The notes under the pieces were generated by a model. That model made no database searches, had not been told where the DNA came from, and saw only the letters and a program-made list of their open reading frames with translations. The position numbers and the translations under genes are program-made. 64,000 nucleotides of DNA from G020348385 sp964538085 (GTDB lineage: Bacteria; Acidobacteriota; Aminicenantia; Aminicenantales; Aminicenantaceae): the NCBI GenBank assembly GCA_964538085.1, contig CAZIDF010000012.1, positions 42,675-106,674 on the forward strand. Reading direction: 5' to 3'. Positions 25,490-34,195 of the stretch are shown here, one piece after another; positions within the stretch are counted from its first letter, which is position 1, and every line of letters begins with the position of its first letter.

Positions 25490-26791
25490 ATGGATTCCGA
25501 CAGATCGAAAATCTCACCACCTCCTCCTTTAGAGGATTCGCTGTCAAGGCCCTTTTCTGTCCGCTTTCGTGAGAGCTTCAGCTGGAAACAGGCGTTCACC
25601 GCTCTCCGGTACCGGAACTATCGCCTCTGGTTCTGGGGACAGATGACATCCCTTTTTGGAACCTGGATGCAGAGCACAGCCCAGGGATTTTTGATTTTCG
25701 AGTTGACCCATTCCCCGGCTTACTTGGGCTATGCGGTTTTTGCCATGGGAGCCCCCACCTGGCTTTTTATGATGTATGGGGGGGTGCTGGCCGACCGCGT
25801 TGAAAGACGGACACTCCTGATCGTCACTCAGATAGCGATGATGACTCTGGCATTGGTTCTTGCTGCCCTGACTTTTCTTCATGTCATCCAGGCCTGGCAC
25901 ATCATTATTCTGGCCTTTTGTTTGGGTATTGCCAATGCTTTTTATGCTCCGGCCAGGCAAGCTTTTGTGCGGGAGCTGGTCGACCGCGAGGACATGACGA
26001 ACGCCATCGCTTTGAATTCAGCCATGTTCAATTCAGCAACGGCCATCGGACCTGCCGTTTCAGGTATAACCTATGCTCTTGTAGGACCGGCCTGGTGTTT
26101 TACCATAAACGCGCTATCATTCTTTGCAATAATCATATCCTTGTCGCTGATGAAGATCGATCCTCAGCCCAGGCCTGATCAGCGGAATTCCATGGGAACC
26201 GATTTGAAGGAAGGGATGCGTTACATCATCAATCACTCCATGATAAGGACCCTGATCGGTGTGGTGGCGATAACCAGTTTTTTTGGCGTATCCTTTGCCA
26301 CTTTGATGCCTGCTTGGGCCGTCGAAGTCTTGGGGGGTGATGCCACGACAAATGGGATCCTTTACTCTGCCCGAGGTTTGGGTGCGCTGTTGGGGGCACT
26401 GATGATCGCATCCCTGGGACGTTTCCAATTCAAGGGCAGGCTCTTGACTCTGGGAAGCTTCGCCTTTCCCCTTCTGTTGCTGTCTTTCGGTTTTCTTCGC
26501 TGGCTACCCTTTTCCTTATTGATCCTGTTTTGTTTGGGGGTGGCCACCATGCTCATTTTCAACTTGGCCAATGCGCTGGTTCAAACGCTGGTTAAAGATG
26601 ATCTTCGGGGTAGGGTGATGAGCATTTACAGCCTTTCCTATTTCGGGCTGATGCCGCTGGGCTCCCTGTTGGTCGGGCTGATCGCAGAGCATTCCAGCGA
26701 GCCCACAGCGATAATCTCGAATGCCATGATCCTTCTAGGATTCTTTATCCTGATCAGGATTTTTGCTCCCAAGCTGTCTGAGCTTACCTAA
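25490..26791 (+). CDS. MFS exporter (MFS_3/EntS-like)
   Basis: A protein of 433 residues with 12 predicted helices. The first, FRALRYRNYRLWFWGQMTSLFGTWMQSTAQGFL-like region at about 30-65, is the hallmark of the MFS_3 group (enterobactin exporter EntS and relatives), with the loop motif GGVLADRVERRTLLI after TM2. The group exports small molecules such as siderophores or drugs. The next gene on the opposite strand is a TonB receptor, so a siderophore link is possible but not shown. The nearest AGGAG is about 23 bp before the ATG, so the start is less certain. Confidence 0.88.
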   Translation: MDSDRSKISPPPPLEDSLSRPFSVRFRESFSWKQAFTALRYRNYRLWFWGQMTSLFGTWMQSTAQGFLIFELTHSPAYLGYAVFAMGAPTWLFMMYGGVLADRVERRTLLIVTQIAMMTLALVLAALTFLHVIQAWHIIILAFCLGIANAFYAPARQAFVRELVDREDMTNAIALNSAMFNSATAIGPAVSGITYALVGPAWCFTINALSFFAIIISLSLMKIDPQPRPDQRNSMGTDLKEGMRYIINHSMIRTLIGVVAITSFFGVSFATLMPAWAVEVLGGDATTNGILYSARGLGALLGALMIASLGRFQFKGRLLTLGSFAFPLLLLSFGFLRWLPFSLLILFCLGVATMLIFNLANALVQTLVKDDLRGRVMSIYSLSYFGLMPLGSLLVGLIAEHSSEPTAIISNAMILLGFFILIRIFAPKLSELT

Positions 26792-26827
26792 AGTCCAAAA
26801 GACACGTCCCGATGTGCCGGATTTGGG

Positions 26828-29314
26828 TCAGAAGTGGATAGTGACGAATATATTGAAGGTCATTCCCATGTACAGGATGTTGTTCTCGAAGATCTCCCCT
26901 TCCACCACATCGAATTCTTTGTACCAAACATTTTTCCGGCCGTAGAGGTTGAACACAGAGGCCCCGATGATGGACTGGCTTCCGAATAGAGGAAAACGGT
27001 AGCTGGCGGCGATATCGAGCCGGTGATAAACTGGAAGCCGTGCACCATTTTTTTCTCCCAAGATGACCCGTTCTATCGTGCGTCTCCCCTCTAAAACTTC
27101 CTCCTCTTCCACTCCAACCGGTTCTGTGTAGGGCCTTCCCGTGGCAAAGATCCAGGTTGCAAAAAATGTCCAGTTATTCCAGTCGTAGCTATTGACCAAC
27201 TTGAATTCGTGTGTCTGGTCATGGAGAGCTGGATAGGAGTCGGTTTCAAGATCCGGGAATGTGTACTCCACTTTGCTCAATGTGTATCCGATCCAACCGG
27301 TGTATTGGCCGAATTTTTTTTGTAAAAGGAGCTCGATCCCGTTGGCCACGCCTGTTCCTGTGTATATAAACCGATTGTAATCGGTTTCGTCCTCCCACGG
27401 TGTGAAGCGCAGGGCGAACTCCGCAAGACCGCTCAAATCCTTATGGAAGGCTTCCACATCGAAAAGGTAATCCTGACTCTCATAGGTCAGGCCGAGGATG
27501 AAATGAGTGGCCTTTCCATATGGGATGGTTTCACCGTCGGACAGGGCCCAGAATTCACGGTTGCCTTGCTGGACATCTTCCCTTGTGATGCGGTTGATGA
27601 TCTGGGAGTATTTGCCCCAGGCCCCTTTGATGCGGAGGGTGTTGGTCAATTTCAGATTGAGAGCCAGTCGAGGTTCGTAAAATGTTACCTCTGTGGTGTC
27701 GAAATAATTGACCCGGATCCCTGGTGTGATGGTCAATCGATTGAACAGGGTCCAGCGGTCCTGAAGATATACAGAAAACTGAGTGCCTTCACTGTCGCGA
27801 TTGAGAATGTTCAAGAAATTGCCGGGTCCGACCGGCGCCTCTTCTCCCTCCAGTTCCTGAATCTCCTCCATATTGTAATCATACGTGACTTTGTTATTCG
27901 TGATCTGGATTCCAAATTCAGCTTGGTTGGTCTTATGGAGCCGCAAGGTGTTGTCCAAGCGCAGGGTGAGGTCATCCAGATCATTGTCCTCGATCGTCCC
28001 CCGGGCGAAACCGCGATTTTGGAAGAATGGAGGAGGCTCCCACTCCGGATCATCGGATGTCCAAACGAGATCACTGGTGCGGCCAGAGTCTGTCTGGCTC
28101 AAATAGCTGGAATAGCCGACGATGATATGGCTCTGGAACGACTCATGCCAGTTCCGAACCCAGTTGGCGCTCAAACCTGTATTGCCCCATTTGCGGAGGT
28201 CCTTGATATCGGTTGAGCCTGAAACAGAGATCCCGGACTCGGACATCCTTTCTGCGAAAAAAGAAGGAAACTCCTGCACACGGGAGTTGTCCATGTTGTC
28301 CAGGCCGTTGTAGAAACTGAGGAATATCGTATCATTAGGTCCGGGTCTGAAAGTCAGTTTGGAGTTGAGATCGTAAAAAGAGGAGTCGGGCTGCGCTTCG
28401 AAAGATCCCATGAACCCGGGGCCGCCACCTCCTCCCATGAAGCGTCCTTGAGCAGTGGTGTTTTCTGTGAACATTCCGAGGATGCTGTCATATAAAGGAC
28501 TCTGGAAGGATTGGCGTCCGGCCAGGATAAAACTCCCCTTTCCGAACAATGGCACTTCCAGCAACCCGTTGAAACTGAGAAGGCTCACCCCTGCACTGCC
28601 GTGGAAATCCTCGCTGCTGCCAAGCATTCCGGTCAGCTCCATGATGCTGGAGAGCCGGCCTCCGTATTTGGATTCGTATCCTCCCTTGCTCAACCGGACC
28701 TCCCGCACCGCTTCCATGTTGAAAGCGCTGAAGTATCCGAAGAGGTGGTCCACATGGTAGATGGTGAATCCGTCGTACAGGATTAGATTTTGGTCAGGAG
28801 TTCCCCCTCGGATATAAAGTCCTGATGAGGATTCCTGGCTTCCGCTGATACCGGGCAGGAGCTGGAATGCGCGGAAGATGTCCCTTTCTCCCAAGCTGGG
28901 CAGGCTCTCGATCTGTTTGGGAGTCAATTTAACTTCACTCACTTCTTCTGCAACGCTCAGCAGAGGACGCTCTGCTTCGACTACGGTTTCTTCGGTTATG
29001 GGAGTCATTTCGAGCGTGATGTCGACGACAATGGTCATGGCAGCCGATACGACGACTTCTTTTATAGCCTCATTGAATCCATCCAGTGTCGCGATCAGTG
29101 TCACCAATCCTCGTGTTATGCCGGAAAAGGCGTAAATCCCATCTCTGTTCGTGGTTGTGCTGAAATTTGTGCCTTTTATGGATACCATTGCTCCTGGCAG
29201 TGGCGTTCCATCGTCCATTTTTATCGTTCCCTGTATTTTTCCTCCCTGGGCATAAGATATTCCCGTAAAAATAAAATATGCGGCGATAACAAAAATGATG
29301 AGCCGTCTTGCCAT
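26828..29314 (-). CDS. TonB-dependent receptor with N-terminal carboxypeptidase-regulatory-like domain
   Basis: A protein of 828 residues from the ATG at 29314 with GGAGG 8 bp upstream; the preceding TTG is rejected. Signal peptide about 1-22 (ending SYAQ). Residues ~25-105 are a CarboxypepD_reg-like beta sandwich (IQGTIKMDDGTPLPGAMVSIKGT). Residues ~115-230 are the plug (LPSLGERDIFRAFQLLPGISGS, GLYIRGGTPDQNLILYDGFTIY). The rest is the 22-strand barrel, ending in a terminal strand with aromatic last residue (MTFNIFVTIHF). It imports a large or scarce nutrient across the outer membrane using TonB energy. No SusD-like partner is next to it. Confidence 0.93.
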   Translation of the reverse strand: MARRLIIFVIAAYFIFTGISYAQGGKIQGTIKMDDGTPLPGAMVSIKGTNFSTTTNRDGIYAFSGITRGLVTLIATLDGFNEAIKEVVVSAAMTIVVDITLEMTPITEETVVEAERPLLSVAEEVSEVKLTPKQIESLPSLGERDIFRAFQLLPGISGSQESSSGLYIRGGTPDQNLILYDGFTIYHVDHLFGYFSAFNMEAVREVRLSKGGYESKYGGRLSSIMELTGMLGSSEDFHGSAGVSLLSFNGLLEVPLFGKGSFILAGRQSFQSPLYDSILGMFTENTTAQGRFMGGGGGPGFMGSFEAQPDSSFYDLNSKLTFRPGPNDTIFLSFYNGLDNMDNSRVQEFPSFFAERMSESGISVSGSTDIKDLRKWGNTGLSANWVRNWHESFQSHIIVGYSSYLSQTDSGRTSDLVWTSDDPEWEPPPFFQNRGFARGTIEDNDLDDLTLRLDNTLRLHKTNQAEFGIQITNNKVTYDYNMEEIQELEGEEAPVGPGNFLNILNRDSEGTQFSVYLQDRWTLFNRLTITPGIRVNYFDTTEVTFYEPRLALNLKLTNTLRIKGAWGKYSQIINRITREDVQQGNREFWALSDGETIPYGKATHFILGLTYESQDYLFDVEAFHKDLSGLAEFALRFTPWEDETDYNRFIYTGTGVANGIELLLQKKFGQYTGWIGYTLSKVEYTFPDLETDSYPALHDQTHEFKLVNSYDWNNWTFFATWIFATGRPYTEPVGVEEEEVLEGRRTIERVILGEKNGARLPVYHRLDIAASYRFPLFGSQSIIGASVFNLYGRKNVWYKEFDVVEGEIFENNILYMGMTFNIFVTIHF

Positions 29315-29430
29315 CAAAACCTCCAGATATTACACTTTTTTCCTATAGCTTTACTCTCTCTCTTCATATCCATTGGACAACCAACCCCTTGCGTTTATTC
29401 TTTTTTTGGAATAAAAAAATTTTTGGTATG

Positions 29431-29516
29431 GCAGGCATAGCCAACCCTCCCCACCCTACATTAAAGGAGTGGCGAGGAAGTAACTTGCGGTGTTGTAGTA
29501 AACTGCCGCAAGTAGG
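29431..29516 (-). repeat. dispersed ~80-bp repeat, copy 1
   Basis: Read on the minus strand it shares, in the same order and similar spacing, the blocks GCAGT, ACTACAAC, TTACTTC, CGCCAC, TAATGT and GGGAGGGTTGGC with the plus strand of 42088-42163 (ACTATAAC, CCACTTC and GGGCGGGTTGGC at the changed blocks). It is diverged, so the relationship is by-eye only. Confidence 0.45.
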
Positions 29517-29569
29517 CTGCAACGAAACTGTTGAGGTAAGATTGGCTCATAAATTGTTCAGGCTAAAGA

Positions 29570-29591
29570 AAGGCCTGGGGGGCCAGGCCTT
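29570..29591 (-). terminator. perfect hairpin terminator downstream of the sigma/anti-sigma operon
   Basis: AAGGCCTGG and CCAGGCCTT are perfect 9-bp arms around a 4-base loop. On the minus strand it is followed by TCTTTAG, and it lies 34 bp after the stop of the last gene of the ECF sigma operon. Confidence 0.65.
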
Positions 29592-29624
29592 CAAAAGGAG
29601 GGAAAAAAGAGGAGTGAATGTATG

Positions 29625-30080
29625 TTAATGATTTTGAAGAGACTTTTTATCAGGAGGAAATTTTGGTGGAGGTTCGGGATAAGGCCCATCTCTCCTCGGG
29701 AAGGGGGGCATATCTCTTCTCATCCGGGGCCTTCGCTCTCTCATCATTTTTTCCAGGCGGTCCTTTTGTTCGGGAGTCAACACCGAATCCAGATTCTTCT
29801 GCAGGGATTCAAAAGATGAACTCATCCTCGCTTCGAAGTCATTACGGATCTCCAGGACGTCATTAGCATGTTTCCGGATGATTTTTCTGATTTGGTCACT
29901 TTGTTCAGGGGTCGGATCTATAATTTGCTCGAAGAAGGGCATGAATCTGTTCGGATCTACCATGACAAAAGCCCTTCTTATCCTGTGATGCAAATAAGCT
30001 CTGCTGAGCAAAGCACCGAAGATAATCCCGATGATTAAAGTGGCAATGATGATGAGGGTTGTTTTTACTTTCATATTCAT
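29625..30080 (-). CDS. membrane-anchored periplasmic sensor-like protein (Spy/metal-resistance fold)
   Basis: A protein of 151 residues. Residues 6-28 are an uncleaved membrane anchor (TTLIIIATLIIGIIFGALLSRAY). The rest is helical: FFEQIIDPTPEQSDQIRKIIRKHANDVLEIRNDFEARM and LDSVLTPEQKDRLEKMMRERRPRM, with two PEQ motifs as in periplasmic heavy-metal sensors (CnrX/ZraP/Spy group). The C-terminal ~30 residues are rich in Pro/Arg/Lys. It is the last gene of an operon with an ECF sigma factor and an anti-sigma-like protein, the arrangement known for CnrYXH, so it may sense metal or misfolded protein in the periplasm. Confidence 0.75.
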   Translation of the reverse strand: MNMKVKTTLIIIATLIIGIIFGALLSRAYLHHRIRRAFVMVDPNRFMPFFEQIIDPTPEQSDQIRKIIRKHANDVLEIRNDFEARMSSSFESLQKNLDSVLTPEQKDRLEKMMRERRPRMRRDMPPFPRRDGPYPEPPPKFPPDKKSLQNH

Positions 30081-30096
30081 TCTGGCTGTCTCCGTA

Positions 30097-30510
30097 TTAG
30101 AATAATGGCAGATCGATCAACTTTTCGATGGTATCGTCCGAAGCATAAAAGATATTGTCGGTGGATAGAGCGTCCCCTGTCTTAAGGTTGTATATGAGGA
30201 GAATGAGTAAAATCGCTGCTCCGACGATGGCCAATCGGCGAAACATGGCGAGGAGCGTTTTATAGAAGGTTTCAAGACCGTTTTTCTTCTCTCCCAAAGA
30301 TTCGATTCGACTCATCACCCTTTCGGCAAAGAATGGGTTGAAAGCAGGTGTTGGGCTTTCTGCCATAGCTTGGCGATGGGCGAGAATTTTCTCGCTTTCT
30401 TTTCGAAGAGCACCCGATCTTTGCAAAGCTTCTTCCAGTTGTTTCTGCTCCTTTTCGTCCAGTTCGTCATCAAAGGAGCGGTAAAGTAGTTTTAATATTT
30501 TCTTAGCCAT
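30097..30510 (-). CDS. anti-sigma-like single-span membrane protein
   Basis: A protein of 137 residues. Residues ~1-75 are cytoplasmic and helical (LLYRSFDDELDEKEQKQLEEALQRS, a pattern typical of the start of anti-sigma domains), without the Cys/His zinc motif. One membrane helix is at about 93-110 (LAIVGAAILLILLIYNL), followed by a short periplasmic tail. Its ATG overlaps the end of the sigma gene by 8 bp, and the sensor-like gene follows 16 bp later. It likely holds the sigma factor inactive at the membrane. Confidence 0.72.
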   Translation of the reverse strand: MAKKILKLLYRSFDDELDEKEQKQLEEALQRSGALRKESEKILAHRQAMAESPTPAFNPFFAERVMSRIESLGEKKNGLETFYKTLLAMFRRLAIVGAAILLILLIYNLKTGDALSTDNIFYASDDTIEKLIDLPLF

Positions 30511-31122
30511 TTCCTTCCCCTCTTAAAACATGCGTTTCCCAATATATCGGCGTCAAAATCTCCTTAAGTTTTTTCTGAGCCCTGGCAAGCCTGGACAGGA
30601 CTGTTCCGACTGGAAGACATAAGATCTGGGCTGTTTCTTGTGTCGAATACCCCTCGATCAGACGCAATATAACAACAGCTCGGTACTTGGGCCCGAGCCT
30701 TTCGATCCCTGTGTGAACGATTTCTCTGAGCTCTTTTTTTTTATTTGGGTCATTTTTGTCAGGGGCCTTTTCCATTTTTTCTTCCCCTTTGGAAAAAAAT
30801 GTGCGTTCCGGCGTTTTCGCCGCTTGAGCTCGTTCAAAGACAGATTGATCGCTATTCTTGTGAGATAAGTTCCGACGCTGGACTCGCCTCTAAATTTATC
30901 CAAAGACTTGTAGAACTTGATGAATGTTTCCTGTCCCACATCGTCTGTTTCCGGACAGTTTCCCAGCATGCCGATCACGGCTGCCGCCACTCTGTGTTCA
31001 TTTTGTTTCACAAGTTCTTTGAAAGCGTTCTTATCCCCGTTTTGTGCCTTTCTGACCAGTTCCTGTTCGTTCGGTTTCACTTCCACGATTTCAGACTTGC
31101 TTCCATTCACCCTATTAGACAA
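30503..31122 (-). CDS. ECF sigma factor split by a -1 frame change at an A9 run
   Basis: Two open frames together make one sigma factor. The first (to 30658) carries sigma region 2: LVRKAQNGDKNAFKELVKQNEHRV, DDVGQETFIKFYKSLDKFRGESSVGTYLTRIAINLSLNELKRRKRR. The second (30775-30503) carries region 4: RLGPKYRAVVILRLIEGYSTQETAQILCLPVGTVLSRLARAQKKLKEIL. They join on the run of nine A (minus strand 30742-30734). A -1 step on AAA-AAA-AAG gives a 206-residue protein of normal ECF length. Without it, a 154-residue product with regions 2 only and a 24-residue foreign tail is made. The first frame starts at TTG 31122; GTG 31110 or GTG 31083 are other choices, so the start is uncertain. Programmed slippage, a real mutation or a homopolymer sequencing error are all possible. 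Confidence 0.8.
30733..30742 (-). promoter_or_regulatory. candidate slippery site (A9G) in the sigma gene
   Basis: Minus-strand codons read ATA AAA AAA AAG AGC. This contains A-AAA-AAG, the strongest known -1 ribosomal slip heptamer in bacteria (as in dnaX), inside a nine-A run that can also cause transcript slippage. The alternative frame after it encodes sigma region 4. Confidence 0.55.
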
Positions 31123-31152
31123 AGAAAATCTAAATTTTATTCCCCTTTATCA

Positions 31153-32763
31153 TCACTGCCATTTCACCTTCAAGTTGTGCTGTCCCCGCATGGTGATATC
31201 CGGATGCATGTTCAACTCGAGCATTTTAGGTTTGTTTCCAATAACCATGGCTGTTAAGTATACAAAGCGGGTCACCCTTTCCATTTTGGCAAAATCCACC
31301 CTGTCGATAGTATCGGTTTCCTGGTGATAGTCCTCTGTTGTTCCGCAAAAGAACCAAACCGCAGGGATGCCGTACTGGATGTAGGGATACTGGTCGCTCC
31401 GGAAGAAAAAATTGTCCGGATGCTGAGGATCTTCGTATTCGTAATCCAGGTTCAAATGGATGTGTTTGTCATTGACGGCGTTGATAATGGTGTCCAAATC
31501 CGAGCTGAGTTTGTTCGAGGCGATAAGGTAAAGATGGTCGGGATCGTTCCGGCAGATCATGTCCATGTTCAGCTCGGCGCTCATCTTTTCGACAGGAACG
31601 GGGCTGTGTTCCACAAAAAACCGGGAGCCCCAGAGTCCCTTTTCCTCTGCGGCGTGCCACACAAAAATGACAGATCGCTTGGGTCGATGGAATTGGAGAG
31701 CCTGAGCGAGCTCCAGCATAGCCACAGTTCCAGAACCATTGTCATCTGCCCCGTTGTAGATCCTTCCTTCCCGATAGCCGAGGTGGTCGTGATGGGACCC
31801 GAACAGGACATATTCCTTTTTCAATTCCTCATCTGTCCCCTCTATCCATGCTACGACATTATAGGTTTTATCCTTTCTCTGTTGGGTAACGAGGGATATG
31901 TCCATCCTGCGATCGTTCAATTCACGCCAGGGAACTTGCTTCCCGTCTCTGAGCTCGGCAAACATTTCTTCCAGTTCGGTTAGGGGAATTCCCAGTATTT
32001 CTGCGGCCATGGCGTGGCGGATCTCTGCTCGAAGATAGGTTTGTTGAGATGCAGATGTCGACAACGATTTGAGTTCATCGGCCAAACGGCATCGGGGAGT
32101 ATCGTCAAAGAAATATCCATTTTCGGAAAAGTTTATTTCTCTTTTTTTGCTGACAACGATCAGGATTGCAGCAGCTCCTCTTGAGCCGATGTCTCTGCTT
32201 CGGCGATACAGGAGCCTTTGGATTTCAGGGGTTCTTAATCTGTGATCTTCGGGAAGTTCAGGGTCGAGCATCACGACGACTTTGCCTTTGAGGTCCAATC
32301 CTTCCAGGTCGTCCCAGCCCGATTCCGGCGATGAAAATCCCAATCCTACAAAAATTACTCTTCCCGCCATTTTCATGTCCTGGGCGTAGCGGCCATAGAT
32401 ACCGAGATCATCGGGAAAAGTAAAGTTCTGTATCCTATTGCCTGTGATCAATCTCATCCGCGTATGCGCTCGCTCTAGGGTGTCGACGACCAAAGGGATT
32501 TCCTGGAAATAGGATCCATCGGGCATCAATGGTTTGAGCCCGTAGCTCTCCGCCAGCGTGGCGATGTAACGGGAGGCGATCTTGAGTTCTGGAGAAGGCG
32601 TGTTCCTCCCAAGGAATTCATCGGATGCGATCACATCCAAGTGAACTTTTAAATCTTTCGCTGTGATGGATTCCACCGCTCTCTCTTGCTCGGTTTTGCA
32701 GCCAAAGGATAAAGCGAACGATAATAAAATGACGAATCCTGAAAAGAATTTGTTGGGTTTCAT
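31153..32763 (-). CDS. exported M28-family metallopeptidase
   Basis: A protein of 536 residues from ATG 32763 with AAGGAG 7 bp upstream; the frame to 32784 is rejected. The leader ends ALSFGC, a possible lipobox. A PA-like insert lies about 130-260 (GRVIFVGLGFSSPESGWDDLEGLDLKGKVVVML). The peptidase domain has the di-zinc ligands of M28: His and Asp in GSHHDHLG and NGADDNGSGTVAMLE, the Glu pair in HAAEEKGLWGS, Asp in MDMICRNDPDH, and His in EDYHQETDT. It cleaves amino acids or small peptides outside the cytoplasm, likely as an aminopeptidase. It lies 30 bp upstream of the sigma frame on the same strand. Confidence 0.9.
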   Translation of the reverse strand: MKPNKFFSGFVILLSFALSFGCKTEQERAVESITAKDLKVHLDVIASDEFLGRNTPSPELKIASRYIATLAESYGLKPLMPDGSYFQEIPLVVDTLERAHTRMRLITGNRIQNFTFPDDLGIYGRYAQDMKMAGRVIFVGLGFSSPESGWDDLEGLDLKGKVVVMLDPELPEDHRLRTPEIQRLLYRRSRDIGSRGAAAILIVVSKKREINFSENGYFFDDTPRCRLADELKSLSTSASQQTYLRAEIRHAMAAEILGIPLTELEEMFAELRDGKQVPWRELNDRRMDISLVTQQRKDKTYNVVAWIEGTDEELKKEYVLFGSHHDHLGYREGRIYNGADDNGSGTVAMLELAQALQFHRPKRSVIFVWHAAEEKGLWGSRFFVEHSPVPVEKMSAELNMDMICRNDPDHLYLIASNKLSSDLDTIINAVNDKHIHLNLDYEYEDPQHPDNFFFRSDQYPYIQYGIPAVWFFCGTTEDYHQETDTIDRVDFAKMERVTRFVYLTAMVIGNKPKMLELNMHPDITMRGQHNLKVKWQ

Positions 32764-32899
32764 GAAATTCTCCTTATCGCTCAAAATATCTCAGTCTATA
32801 GCATAGCCCAAAGCCTATGTCAAAAAAGGTGAACGATGATGTTGTAAGCATGAAATTTATTATATATAACTATAGGAGAAAAAGAAGGAATGCCAACCT

Positions 32900-34144
32900 A
32901 TGAAATCAAAAAAAATAATTCCGTTGTTTGTTATCTGCCTGTTCGGTTGTGTTTTGTTCGGCATGGATAACCAGAAGGTTAAGTCCGGCCTGGATGTTTT
33001 CCTCGTCGAACACCTGTCGATGCTGGAGGGAAAAAGGGTGGGGATCATCACCAACCAGACAGGGATCGCATCGTCGGGTGAACACATCGTGGATATACTG
33101 TCCAGTATCGAGGACCTGTCCATCAGTGCTTTATATGCTCCGGAGCACGGTATCCGGGGGGATCTTCCCGATGTCACCAAGATGATCTCCTATGTTGACA
33201 AAAGAACCGGATACCAGGTGTGGAGCTTGTATGGAGACCATCTCAAACCCACACAAGAAATGTTGGAAGATGTGGACGTTCTGATTTATGACACCCAGGA
33301 TGTCGGGGCCCGTTTCTACACGTTTATCAGCACCATGGGTTTGGCCATGGAGGCGGCATCGGAGCAGGGAAAACAATTCATCGTTCTCGACCGGCCCAAT
33401 CCGATAAACGGTGTCACCATAGAAGGCCCGATCATCGAAGAGCGCCATTTTTCCTTTGTAGGACAATACCCGATCCCTGTGCGTTACGGCATGACGCCGG
33501 GAGAATTGGCGTGGATGATAAAAGGTGAAAAATGGATGAAGGGGATGGATGAACTGGACCTGAAGGTCATCCCGATGCAAGGGTGGCAGAGGACCATGTG
33601 GTATGACCAGACCGGACTTCCATGGACGCGGCCATCTCCGAATATTCCTTCGATCCTTACGGCAGCGGTTTATCCCGGGCTTTGCTTGGTCGAAGCCCTC
33701 AACGTCTCTGAAGGACGGGGCACGATGCGGCCGTTCGAGCAGATCGGTGCGCCCTGGATCGACAGCCACAAGCTGGCAGAGACTATGAATTTTTATCGAC
33801 TCCCCGGCGTCTATTTCAAGCCGATCACCTACACTCCGGTTACGCTCCCCCAAGCAGCGCCCTGGAACAAGTACAGAGATCAGGATGTGAATGGTTTGAG
33901 TTTGATCATTACCGACAGGGAGAAATTGCGCCCCTTACAGGTTATGGTTCATCTCTTTGTTGCGCTAAAAAAACACTATCCCAAGGAACTTGAACTCCGG
34001 GATAATCTCGAGAGGTTGATCGGCATCTCCTCCTTTCGCCGATCCATCGGTGAGCTCCGTGCACCCGAGGAGATTTTTGCAGAATGGGAACCTGGGATTC
34101 GATCATTCAACAAAGCCCGCCAAAAATATCTTCTTTATAAATAG
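32900..34144 (+). CDS. namZ: DUF1343 family protein, NamZ-type exo-beta-N-acetylmuramidase
   Basis: A protein of 414 residues with a signal peptide (FVICLFGCVLFG, about 8-21). Family blocks: LEGKRVGIITNQTGI, APEHGIRGDL near 75, DVLIYDTQDVGARFYTFISTMGLAMEAA near 125-152, VLDRPNPINGVTIEGPI near 170, PVRYGMTPGELAWMI, WTRPSPNIPSILTAAVYPG and EGRGTMRPFEQIGAPW. DUF1343 was shown in Bacteroidetes and Bacillus members to release N-acetylmuramic acid from the ends of peptidoglycan chains. The length is normal. It is a single gene, with a 28-bp repeat starting at the last base of its stop codon. Confidence 0.87.
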   Translation: MKSKKIIPLFVICLFGCVLFGMDNQKVKSGLDVFLVEHLSMLEGKRVGIITNQTGIASSGEHIVDILSSIEDLSISALYAPEHGIRGDLPDVTKMISYVDKRTGYQVWSLYGDHLKPTQEMLEDVDVLIYDTQDVGARFYTFISTMGLAMEAASEQGKQFIVLDRPNPINGVTIEGPIIEERHFSFVGQYPIPVRYGMTPGELAWMIKGEKWMKGMDELDLKVIPMQGWQRTMWYDQTGLPWTRPSPNIPSILTAAVYPGLCLVEALNVSEGRGTMRPFEQIGAPWIDSHKLAETMNFYRLPGVYFKPITYTPVTLPQAAPWNKYRDQDVNGLSLIITDREKLRPLQVMVHLFVALKKHYPKELELRDNLERLIGISSFRRSIGELRAPEEIFAEWEPGIRSFNKARQKYLLYK

Positions 34145-34171
34145 GGGACATCCCATTAGGTACCACCCTAT
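34144..34171 (+). repeat. 28-bp palindromic dispersed repeat, copy A
   Basis: Reads GGGGACAT then CCCATTAGGTACCACCCTAT. Differs at 3 of 28 positions from the reverse complement of 42201-42228 and at 5 of 28 from that of 61538-61565. It contains GGG-N4-CCC and GGTACC dyads. It touches the stop codon of the NamZ-like gene. Confidence 0.7.
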
Positions 34172-34195
34172 GCGAGATAACTCGAATTGTTGGAT

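Larger units (their letters stand above)
29315..29624. other. gene-free stretch with dispersed repeat and terminator
   Basis: Holds a dispersed repeat related to 42088-42163 (29431-29516) and a strong hairpin (29570-29591). A forward open frame at 29308-29628 has no signal, family or ribosome site and is discounted. Confidence 0.65.

Noticed and set aside
29308..29866. forward open frames between the TonB receptor and the sigma operon
   Set aside because: They cover a repeat, a terminator and the antisense of the sensor-like gene; no coding signal is visible.
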